NCBI GenBank assembly: GCA_965228625.1
Contig: OZ245829.1
Coordinates: 3,100,001-3,164,000, forward strand
Origin: UBA2767 sp965228625
GTDB taxonomy: Bacteria; Pseudomonadota; Alphaproteobacteria; Rhizobiales; Methyloligellaceae
Reading direction: 5' to 3'
DNA length: 64,000 bases
In this document: piece after piece, positions 24,753 to 30,805 of the stretch
How positions within the stretch are numbered: the first letter of the stretch is position 1
Layout of the letters: each line of letters opens with the position of its first letter
Made by a program: the position numbers and the translations under genes
The notes under the pieces: generated by a model
Seen by the model: only the letters and a program-made list of their open reading frames with translations
The model's database searches: none
Told to the model about the DNA's origin: nothing

Positions 24753-24772
24753 CCGGGAAACAATGTTCCCGG
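24753..24772. other. Short perfect hairpin upstream of the patatin gene
   Basis: CCGGGAA (24753-24759) and TTCCCGG (24766-24772) form a perfect 7-bp stem with a six-base loop, 46 bp upstream of the phospholipase start. It could be an operator or a leader hairpin. Confidence 0.4.
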
Positions 24773-24914
24773 CGCGCCGCTATGCCAGCTCCGACAATAC
24801 CGGAATACGCAGAAGGGCGGGCGCGGGTGTCAGGGGGACACGGCCACCAGTTTCGACGACAACACCGGACGTCCAGCCGCCTTGAAAGTGTGCTGCGGCC
24901 GCGCACCCGTATTG

Positions 24915-24927
24915 GTGACTAAGTCAC
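24915..24927. promoter_or_regulatory. Palindrome upstream of the DsrE operon
   Basis: GTGACTAAGTCAC is a perfect 13-bp palindrome 54 bp upstream of the DsrE-like start. Its half-sites resemble, but are not spaced as, the TGTGA-N6-TCACA sites at 21948 and 22009. It may be the operator of the operon. Confidence 0.45.
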
Positions 24928-24942
24928 AGACGGCGCGGCCGT

Positions 24943-24976
24943 GACCTCCTAGTTTGATGGCGTCAAACAGGAGGTC
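24943..24976 (+). promoter_or_regulatory. Hairpin sequestering the DsrE ribosome-binding site
   Basis: GACCTCCT (24943-24950) pairs with AGGAGGTC (24969-24976), and GTTTGA (24952-24957) with TCAAAC (24963-24968), leaving one bulged A and a five-base loop. The perfect Shine-Dalgarno AGGAGG (24969-24974), six bases before the GTG start, is wholly inside this 14-bp stem. Translation should therefore be off unless the stem opens. Confidence 0.75.
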
Positions 24977-24980
24977 TGTC

Positions 24981-25499
24981 GTGACCCGGAATATCGCATC
25001 GAAAAATCCCTTAGCTTTGGCCCTTCCGGCGTCTTTCGGCGCACGAGCCGCATGGAGCCGGCTTCGGTTTGTGGCGCTTGTTGCGCTCACGCTTCTCGCC
25101 GTGATGGCGACGGCTGCGCGTGCTGAAAGCACCAAACCCAATCTGGTGACCATCCTGACCGCGGCCGAGCCCCAGACCCAGCTCATGGCGATGGTGCTGA
25201 CCATGCAGTCGCTGAAGAAGGGATCGAAGGTCGACGTCCTGCTGTGCGGGCCGGCGGGCGATATCGCGCTCAAGGAGGCTCCCGAAAGCGCGACCGCCCC
25301 GCAACAGCCGAAAGGCATGAGCCCGCAGAAGCTGATGCAGGCGATCATGAAACAAGGCGGCAGGGTTTCGGTGTGCGCCATCTACCTGCCCAACAAGCGT
25401 CTCGGCGCCGACGCGTTGCTCGCCGGCATCGCGCAGGCCAAGCCGCCGGCCATGGCCGACAAGCTGCTCGGCGCGAACACGACGGTCATGTCGTTTTGA
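24981..25499 (+). CDS. Exported DsrE family protein
   Basis: Protein of 172 residues with a long n-region and a membrane/signal segment (FVALVALTLLAVMATAARA, about residues 30-48), followed by a DsrE/F-like domain: PNLVTILTAAEPQTQLMAMVLTMQSLKKGSKVDVLLCGPAG and GGRVSVCAIYLPNKRLG with two candidate sulfur-carrying cysteines. DsrE-type proteins relay persulfide sulfur or regulate sulfur metabolism; an exported form is unusual. GTG 24981 is fixed by AGGAGG six bases upstream. It forms an operon with the rhodanese gene ten bases downstream and is controlled by the hairpin over its ribosome-binding site. Confidence 0.8.
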   Translation: MTRNIASKNPLALALPASFGARAAWSRLRFVALVALTLLAVMATAARAESTKPNLVTILTAAEPQTQLMAMVLTMQSLKKGSKVDVLLCGPAGDIALKEAPESATAPQQPKGMSPQKLMQAIMKQGGRVSVCAIYLPNKRLGADALLAGIAQAKPPAMADKLLGANTTVMSF

Positions 25500-25509
25500 G
25501 GAGGATCCA

Positions 25510-26100
25510 ATGAATGCACTTCCGCTCGCGATGGCACTGGCCATCGCACTGGGGTCAGCGGCCGCGCACGGCGCGCCGGAGCCGAAAGACCCGAAAAAGC
25601 AAACGCCCTGGGGCCTTTATCTCACCGCTGCCGAAGCGGCGGCGATGAAGAAGGACAAGGGCAGGGATGTCCTGTTTGTCGATGTGCGCGAGCCGGTCGA
25701 GATCATGTTCACCGGGTACACCGACATGATCGATGCCAATGTGCCGTTCCTTCTGGTCAATCCGGCAAAGTGGAACCCCAAAAAACCGGTCCTGATGATG
25801 GAGAAGAACCCGGATTTTGCCGCGAGCGTAGAGCGGGCCCTGAAAGCGCAGGGGCTCGACAAGAGCGCGCCGGTCATCCTGATGTGCCGGTCGGGTGGAA
25901 CGCGCGGCGCGCCGTCGGCCAGGGCGCTCGACGGGAAGGGCTTCGAGAAGGTCTACGTCGTCGTTGACGGTTTCGAGGGCTCGGCGTCGAAGGATAATCC
26001 CGATGCGCCGTGGCGCTCGGTGAACGGCTGGAAGAACGCCGGTCTGCCGTGGAGCTACAAGCTCAATCCGGACAAGGTCTGGCTCCGCACCGAACGGTGA
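25510..26100 (+). CDS. Exported rhodanese-like sulfurtransferase
   Basis: Protein of 196 residues with a signal peptide (cleavage after AAAHGA near residue 22) and a single rhodanese domain: TAAEAAAMKKDKGRDVLFVDVREPVEI, and the active-site loop ILMCRSGGTRG with the persulfide-forming Cys. It lies ten bases after the DsrE-like gene, with GAGGAGG as ribosome-binding site. Together they suggest periplasmic sulfane-sulfur transfer, for example from thiosulfate or polysulfide, though no other sulfur-oxidation gene is near. Confidence 0.85.
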   Translation: MNALPLAMALAIALGSAAAHGAPEPKDPKKQTPWGLYLTAAEAAAMKKDKGRDVLFVDVREPVEIMFTGYTDMIDANVPFLLVNPAKWNPKKPVLMMEKNPDFAASVERALKAQGLDKSAPVILMCRSGGTRGAPSARALDGKGFEKVYVVVDGFEGSASKDNPDAPWRSVNGWKNAGLPWSYKLNPDKVWLRTER

Positions 26101-26108
26101 CGCAGGCG

Positions 26109-27143
26109 CTAGGCGACCCGGGATTTCGCGCGCGTTTCGCTGGCGGTGTTCACCAACGCGCAATACCGCTCGGAACTGACGTTTCCCCCGGTTGTGAACA
26201 CCGCGATTGTCCTGCCCTTGATGTCGATCTGCCCGTTCAGGACCGCGGCTATTGCAACCGCCGCTCCGGGCTCAATCACGTTCTTGAACGCGTCGAAAAC
26301 AAATCGCATCGCGGCACGAACCTCGTCGTCGCTCGCAGTCAATCCGCCCGCCAACAGCCTTCGATTGATCTCAAAAGTATGTTCATTCGGCGTGGGCGTC
26401 ATGATCGAGTCGCAGATGGTCTGTCGACCCTTGGGGTTCGAGACCCGTTTGCCTGCCTCCAGGGAACGGCGGGTGTCGTCAAACAGTTCCGGTTCAACGG
26501 CAAAAACCTGGGTGCCGGGGCTCAATTCGTGCATCAGGAATGCGGTTGCAGCCGTCAATCCGCCGCCACCGCAAGGCACCAGGACAGCATCCAGCACAGC
26601 CTTTGCGTCTTGTGCTTGCTGAAACAGTTCAAGCGATGCCGTTCCCGCACCCGCGAGGACGCGAACATCGCCACTTGGCGGCACGATGATCCGGCCTGTT
26701 TCATCCTTCAGACGCGATACGACCTCGTTGCTGTCCTCCAGATCCCGGTCAAACATCACCACATTAGCACCCAGGGCTTCGGTGCTCTCGATCTTGGCAG
26801 GCGGGGTATCCGAAGGCATCACGATCATAGCCGACGTGCCGACGAGCCGGGCGGCGAGAGCCAATCCTTGCGCGTGATTGCCGGAAGAATAGGTAATGGC
26901 GCCTCGCCGCTTTTCTTCAGCGGACATGAACCGCAGCCGGTTGTATGCCCCCCGAATCTTGAACGCGCCGGTTCTCTGAGCGTGCTCTGCCTTGATCAAG
27001 AGCCGCCCACCGAGCCGGGCGTTGACGTCCGGGTTCTCAAGCAGCGGCGTACGCGTGACCACACCATTCAACGCATCGGCGGCGTCGTAGATGGCATCTA
27101 CGGTGATTTGTCCGGTATCGAGATCTGGCGGTGGACTACCCAA
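26109..27143 (-). CDS. Threonine/serine dehydratase family PLP enzyme
   Basis: Fold-type II PLP enzyme of 344 residues. Lys62 in RTGAFKIRGAYNRL forms the Schiff base, SSGNH (86-90) binds the substrate carboxylate and GGGGL (192-196) the cofactor phosphate. There is no C-terminal ACT domain, so it belongs to the catabolic/biodegradative or serine-racemase-like branch. The usual GQGT segment reads GAGT here. No ATG is available; TTG 27143 with CGGAAG upstream is the likely start. It is convergent with the rhodanese gene (8 bp). Confidence 0.85.
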   Translation of the reverse strand: MGSPPPDLDTGQITVDAIYDAADALNGVVTRTPLLENPDVNARLGGRLLIKAEHAQRTGAFKIRGAYNRLRFMSAEEKRRGAITYSSGNHAQGLALAARLVGTSAMIVMPSDTPPAKIESTEALGANVVMFDRDLEDSNEVVSRLKDETGRIIVPPSGDVRVLAGAGTASLELFQQAQDAKAVLDAVLVPCGGGGLTAATAFLMHELSPGTQVFAVEPELFDDTRRSLEAGKRVSNPKGRQTICDSIMTPTPNEHTFEINRRLLAGGLTASDDEVRAAMRFVFDAFKNVIEPGAAVAIAAVLNGQIDIKGRTIAVFTTGGNVSSERYCALVNTASETRAKSRVA

Positions 27144-27278
27144 TCATTCGGCTTCCGAAAACAAGTGCGGTTCACGTGTTGCAGATTGCGCGACATTAGC
27201 TGTGATCTGAAACAGCCGGTCAAGACCGCTCAGGGTCCGGGGCAACCGGTGGCGACGGGACTCCGCCCGACTCATCGA

Positions 27279-27653
27279 TCAGGTGAGGTCCCTGATGTCG
27301 AAGCGACAGATTTTTCCGTTTTGAAAGTGGAAGACGTGCCCGACCGTCTTGTCCTTCAGACCGTGGGTCTGGTCATTGAGCGGGTTGCCTTCAAGATCGC
27401 GGACGGACTGCTCGACCTCCGCAACGACCGTTCCGTCCTGAGCCGTCATGAAGTTCCGCGGCTCGACGCGCGGGCTCAGCGTGTTCCATTGCCGCGTCCA
27501 GTACGCGCGCACGGCCTCGCGGCCATGCACATGACCGCCATCCATTCCGTTGGCCCAGACAACGTCGTCGGTCAGTTCGCTCAGCACGCCGTCGATGTCC
27601 CGCCTGTTGAAGCAGTCGTAGATGCGTTTGAGGATGTCGATGTCATCGCTCAT
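27279..27653 (-). CDS. SnoaL/NTF2-like protein
   Basis: Small protein of 124 residues with the NTF2-like cone fold: ILKRIYDCFNRRDIDGVLSELTDDVVWANG, REAVRAYWTRQWNTLSP, VEQSVRDLEGN and a final strand pair with GHVFHFQNGKICRFDIRD. Such proteins may be isomerases, dehydratases or ligand carriers; the specific role is unknown. ATG 27653 is fixed by GAGGAG upstream; an in-frame start at 27704 would overlap the MarR operator. It is divergent from the MarR gene, so it is the probable regulatory target. Confidence 0.85.
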   Translation of the reverse strand: MSDDIDILKRIYDCFNRRDIDGVLSELTDDVVWANGMDGGHVHGREAVRAYWTRQWNTLSPRVEPRNFMTAQDGTVVAEVEQSVRDLEGNPLNDQTHGLKDKTVGHVFHFQNGKICRFDIRDLT

Positions 27654-27706
27654 GCGGCTTTCTCCTCGACCGGGTTTCCGAGATTGCCGATTCTCGGTAC
27701 GCAATA

Positions 27707-27724
27707 TATATACGCACGTATATA
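27707..27724. promoter_or_regulatory. Putative MarR operator
   Basis: TATATACG, CA, CGTATATA: an 18-bp perfect inverted repeat between the divergent SnoaL-like and MarR genes, 13 bp before the MarR start. Position, length and AT-rich symmetry are typical of MarR-family operators that control both genes. Confidence 0.7.
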
Positions 27725-27736
27725 ACGGAGGGCGAG

Positions 27737-28240
27737 ATGGAGCAACAGGACCGTTTGGCGAAAGAAGATGTGCTCACGACGCCGGGGCACCTGGTCAGCC
27801 TTGCCGCCCGGCGGTTTGCGCGTTTGAGCGAGGCGCGCCTGAAACCCCTCGGCTTCGGCATCGGTCACCTGCCGGTGCTGGTTGCGCTTCGCGATGGCCG
27901 TGCGAGCACGCAACGTGATCTTGCGGCCTTCGCGAAGATCGAGCAGCCACCGATGGCGCAGATGCTTGCGCGCATGGAGCGGGACGGCCTGATACGCAGA
28001 ACACCCGACCCGGATGACGGCCGCAGCAGCCGGGTCACGCTGACCAATGAGGCGGAGGCGCGGCTCCCGCAAGCCGTCTCCGTTCTGTTGAAAGGCAATC
28101 AGGAGGTGCTGTCCGGCTTCACGGCGGAAGAGGCGGCGCAGCTTGTCGGCCTGCTCACCAAACTGATCGCGAACCTTGATCGGATGGTCGATGGCGAGCC
28201 GTCGCCGCAAGGCCGGTCTTCGAGCGACCGAGCCGACTGA
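27737..28240 (+). CDS. MarR family transcriptional regulator
   Basis: Winged-helix regulator of 167 residues. The dimerisation helices flank the DNA-binding part (STQRDLAAFAKIEQPPMAQMLARMERDGLIRRTPDPDDGRSSRVTLT), which shows the recognition helix and the DxRSxxV wing of MarR proteins. The effector is unknown. ATG 27737 has GGAGGGCGAG upstream. It probably represses itself and the divergent SnoaL-like gene from the palindrome at 27707-27724. Its C-terminal tail (about the last 12 residues) is Ser/Arg-rich and disordered. Confidence 0.93.
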   Translation: MEQQDRLAKEDVLTTPGHLVSLAARRFARLSEARLKPLGFGIGHLPVLVALRDGRASTQRDLAAFAKIEQPPMAQMLARMERDGLIRRTPDPDDGRSSRVTLTNEAEARLPQAVSVLLKGNQEVLSGFTAEEAAQLVGLLTKLIANLDRMVDGEPSPQGRSSSDRAD

Positions 28241-28301
28241 CTGCGGTTTTTCGATTTGGGATCAGAAGCGGAAGGCGTTCCGCCAGCCGCACAAAAATGC
28301 A

Positions 28302-28330
28302 TTGACAAACCATGTTTAAAAATGTACATG
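28302..28330 (+). promoter_or_regulatory. Promoter of the NsrR-linked operon
   Basis: A perfect -35 TTGACA (28302-28307) and a -10-like TACATG (28325-28330) are 17 bp apart, about 40 bp upstream of the first small gene. The -10 element falls inside the predicted NsrR box, so binding would block RNA polymerase. Confidence 0.55.
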
Positions 28331-28341
28331 CAATACATCTT
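28319..28341. promoter_or_regulatory. Putative NsrR box
   Basis: AAAATGTACA, three bases, AATACATCTT: a 23-bp imperfect palindrome (7 of 10 pairs) with the length and the ATACATCTT half-site of known NsrR operators. It overlaps the promoter of the operon that encodes the NsrR-like protein itself. Confidence 0.6.
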
Positions 28342-28369
28342 AAATCGGATCTGATATCGGGAGGGCCCG

Positions 28370-28591
28370 ATGCCTTATGTTGTCTTGTTGATGGAAGCGC
28401 TGACCGCCGTCATTTTCCTGATCATGATTGTCACCATGGCGGATTTGCACCGGTGGTCTTTGCGCGCGGTGCAGGGGCGGTTGGACGATGTCGGCCGCGC
28501 CGTGCAGAGAAGCGCCAAATGGGCGTTTCTGGTGGGCATGGGGGTTCTCTTCATTGTTTCCGCTTTTGAGCTTGCCGAGCTCGCGCTCTGA
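28370..28591 (+). CDS. Small membrane protein in NsrR-linked operon
   Basis: Protein of 73 residues, not recognised as a family. Two hydrophobic segments (about 3-24 and 50-69) flank an amphipathic, basic stretch (DLHRWSLRAVQGRLDDVGRAVQRSAKW). GGGAGG precedes the ATG. It is the first gene of a three-gene operon with a 37-residue membrane protein and an NsrR-like repressor, downstream of a predicted NsrR box, so its expression should respond to nitric oxide. The function is unknown; an accessory role at a respiratory or NO-exposed membrane complex would fit its setting but is conjecture. Confidence 0.75.
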   Translation: MPYVVLLMEALTAVIFLIMIVTMADLHRWSLRAVQGRLDDVGRAVQRSAKWAFLVGMGVLFIVSAFELAELAL

Positions 28592-28613
28592 ACCCGAAAG
28601 GAGGGCTGATCCG

Positions 28614-28727
28614 ATGCCACGCGGCAAAAAACGGACCAATCCGCTTGTTACGCTGCCCTGGATCCTCATGTGGATTCTGGTTCCCGCACCCCTTTATATT
28701 TGGGCGATTCTCGCTTTGATAATTTAG
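28614..28727 (+). CDS. 37-residue membrane microprotein
   Basis: Very small protein: basic N-terminus MPRGKKRTNPLV followed by a hydrophobic, Trp/Pro-containing stretch to the end (about residues 13-37), consistent with one membrane helix. Reality of the gene is supported by AAAGGAGGG ahead of its ATG, tight spacing (22 bases after the previous stop, 15 before nsrR) and codon usage like the neighbours. No family recognised. In size it resembles CydX-type subunits, but no sequence similarity is claimed. Confidence 0.65.
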   Translation: MPRGKKRTNPLVTLPWILMWILVPAPLYIWAILALII

Positions 28728-28742
28728 ATCCGGGAAACGGGC

Positions 28743-29234
28743 ATGCACCTTTCCAAATTCACGGACTTCTCGCTGCGCGTGCTGATCTATCTCGCGGGCA
28801 AGCCTGACGGTCTCAGCACCATCGACGAGATCTCAGCGCGGTACAGTATCTCGAAGGAGCATTTGCGCAAGATCGTCCACCATCTGGCCCGCGAGGGCTG
28901 GATCGAAAGCCGGCGCGGGCGCGGCGGCGGGCTCTGCCTTGCGAAGCGTCCGAGGGACATTCCGGTGGGGGCCGTGGTGCGTGGCGCGGAAGACAGCCTT
29001 GCGCTGGTCGAGTGCTTCGAACCGGGCAGGAACAAGTGCCAGATCTTCGGGGTCTGCCGACTCAACGGCATGCTGCACGAGGCGCTGGACGCGTTCCTGA
29101 CCGTGCTGGACGGCTATACGCTGCACGACATCGTCTCCGCCGAGGCCGGCCTCTTCGCCAGGCTGGGGCTGCCGACGCCCGTCGAATACGATCGCGCTGT
29201 CAAACGCGATACAAGAAGCTCAACTGTCTCCTGA
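28743..29234 (+). CDS. nsrR: Rrf2 family NO-sensing repressor, NsrR-like
   Basis: Winged-helix Rrf2 regulator of 163 residues. The N-terminus MHLSKFTDFSLRVLIYLAG and the recognition region ISKEHLRKIVHHLAREGWIESRRGRGGG match NsrR. Cys91, Cys99 and Cys105 (ECFEPGRNKCQIFGVC) are placed as the iron-sulfur ligands of NsrR, whose cluster reacts with NO. IscR and RsrR have different ligand patterns. The residue tail after LARLGLPTP is longer than in Escherichia coli NsrR. It is the last gene of its operon and probably autoregulated. The usual targets (hmp, nor, ytfE) are not in the window. Confidence 0.85.
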   Translation: MHLSKFTDFSLRVLIYLAGKPDGLSTIDEISARYSISKEHLRKIVHHLAREGWIESRRGRGGGLCLAKRPRDIPVGAVVRGAEDSLALVECFEPGRNKCQIFGVCRLNGMLHEALDAFLTVLDGYTLHDIVSAEAGLFARLGLPTPVEYDRAVKRDTRSSTVS

Positions 29235-29316
29235 ACCTATTGGCTTGAATTATCTGGTCAAACGTCGCGGTCTTGCGCTAAGCAAGTTGTAGGTTTGGCA
29301 CGGGGGGCGTGCACTC

Positions 29317-30246
29317 ATGTACGCGCGGTTGATCAGGCGTTGTCCCGCTATTGCGGTCTTGCCGCTGTGCATGGCCGTTATTCTTCTTGTCGCACCGGCA
29401 TTCGCGATCGCCGCGGACCTGGGCGGCACTCCCCGGCAGCATCATGTCGCGCCGCCACCGCCCCAATCGAAGTGGCGGATTTCGGCTGAGCCCTACGGGT
29501 GGCTGATCGGCATTGACGGCAACGTATCGGTCCGCAGACACAGGATCGACATCGATGAGAGTTTCATCGATCTCGTCGAAGACAACAACATCGTCGGCGC
29601 GTTTATGGGGTTTTTCGAGGTGCGGAAAGGCCCGTTCGCCGTGTTTGCGGACGTCGTCTGGGCGGACCTGGATTTCTCCGGCAATATTCAGAGGTCCGCC
29701 AACCCGATCGCCAATCTCGACATCCTTGTCGCCGCGAGCGCCGATCTGAACTATGAGCTCACGGTGGTTCAGTCCGGCGCCGCGATCGAGGTCGCCCGCT
29801 GGACCAACGGCGCATCGACCACGGCGCTCGACCTGATGGGCTCCGCACGCTACTGGAACAACAGCGTCGACGTCTCTGCCAGGGTTTCCGCCACCATCGA
29901 CCTGCCGCGCATCGGCTTTCGCGCGTCCGGCTCGCGGGCGCTCGGCCGTTCGGGCACGCTGGAGTGGGTCGATCCGGTGGTCGGCGCCCGCCTGAAGCAT
30001 CGCACCGCCTCGGGCTCCGAGCTGACGTTCATCGGAGATGTCGGCGGTTTCGGGGTGGGAAGCGATTTCTCATGGCAGGCCTTCGGCACATTCGGCCGCG
30101 ACACCACCGTTCTCGGCATCCCGCTCCAGGCGGTGGTCGGCTACCGGGCGCTCAGCGTCGACTATCGCGAGCTCGGGCCGTTCGGCAGGAGCGGTGTTGA
30201 CGCGGTGCTGCATGGCCCGGTGGTCGGTGCCAAGTTCAGATGGTGA
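29317..30246 (+). CDS. Outer-membrane beta-barrel protein
   Basis: Protein of 309 residues with a signal peptide (cleavage after AFAIAA near residue 33) and a mature part made of alternating beta strands ending with the aromatic C-terminus GAKFRW, the BAM recognition pattern. The stretch KWRISAEPYGWLIGIDGNVSV is typical of a family of alphaproteobacterial barrels of unknown function. Specific substrate or pore role cannot be told. It lies 82 bases after nsrR but has its own region upstream, so operon membership is uncertain. Confidence 0.75.
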   Translation: MYARLIRRCPAIAVLPLCMAVILLVAPAFAIAADLGGTPRQHHVAPPPPQSKWRISAEPYGWLIGIDGNVSVRRHRIDIDESFIDLVEDNNIVGAFMGFFEVRKGPFAVFADVVWADLDFSGNIQRSANPIANLDILVAASADLNYELTVVQSGAAIEVARWTNGASTTALDLMGSARYWNNSVDVSARVSATIDLPRIGFRASGSRALGRSGTLEWVDPVVGARLKHRTASGSELTFIGDVGGFGVGSDFSWQAFGTFGRDTTVLGIPLQAVVGYRALSVDYRELGPFGRSGVDAVLHGPVVGAKFRW

Positions 30247-30309
30247 CAGCCCGCCGTTATTCAGTCCCTTAAGTGAACCGGACGCGTCCGGCGGAACGCT
30301 CGCGGGGAG

Positions 30310-30795
30310 TCATTTCTTCTTCGGCTCCGTGCGTGGTGATTTGCCTTGAGGCGTGACCGGATTGACGGCAATGCCGAACAGCCGCCACTGGCCGCCGGAA
30401 AGCTCATAGGCCAGGTCGAAGGTGACGGGACGGGGCTGCATGTCGAACACGCCCGTCAGTCGCAGCAGGTTCTTCTTGTCGACGAACGGTTGGCGTGTGA
30501 ACCGGGGGGTGAGGACCGTGACCGACCGCAGATCGACGGCCTGTTTGCGCAGGTTGGAGAAGATCTCGGCTAGGCGCGCCTCTGTGTTGGCGTTGCGGAA
30601 CCGCGGCGATCCGAGGTCGCGGAAGACCCCGTAATTGCCCGTCCGGTTGGCCTGATCCAGTCCGACAAGCGATTCCCGCAAAAGAATGACGAGAGACCGC
30701 CCGTCAGGAACGACGGAGACGCCCCGGGCGGACGTGTGCGCAGATGAAATGACTGCAAACAGGACAAGCGCGATGATAATGGGCAGGCGGGTCAT
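30310..30795 (-). CDS. Small exported protein linked to the trimeric autotransporter
   Basis: Protein of 161 residues with a signal peptide (MTRLPIIIALVLFAVISSAHTSA) and a soluble domain with NTF2-like features (LLRESLVGLDQANRTGNYGVFRDL near the start, VTFDLAYELSGGQWRLFGIAVNP near the end). The C-terminus is basic (PRTEPKKK). It begins ten bases after the autotransporter stop, so the two form an operon. Some trimeric autotransporters are co-expressed with small periplasmic helpers; a similar chaperone role here is inferred from position only. ATG 30795 is the natural start. Confidence 0.72.
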   Translation of the reverse strand: MTRLPIIIALVLFAVISSAHTSARGVSVVPDGRSLVILLRESLVGLDQANRTGNYGVFRDLGSPRFRNANTEARLAEIFSNLRKQAVDLRSVTVLTPRFTRQPFVDKKNLLRLTGVFDMQPRPVTFDLAYELSGGQWRLFGIAVNPVTPQGKSPRTEPKKK

Positions 30796-30805
30796 GGACG
30801 GCACA

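Noticed and set aside
24915..24927. GTGACTAAGTCAC as a third CRP site
   Set aside because: Half-sites are separated by three bases instead of the four found in the canonical spacing at 21948, so CRP-type binding is unlikely; kept only as an unspecified palindrome.
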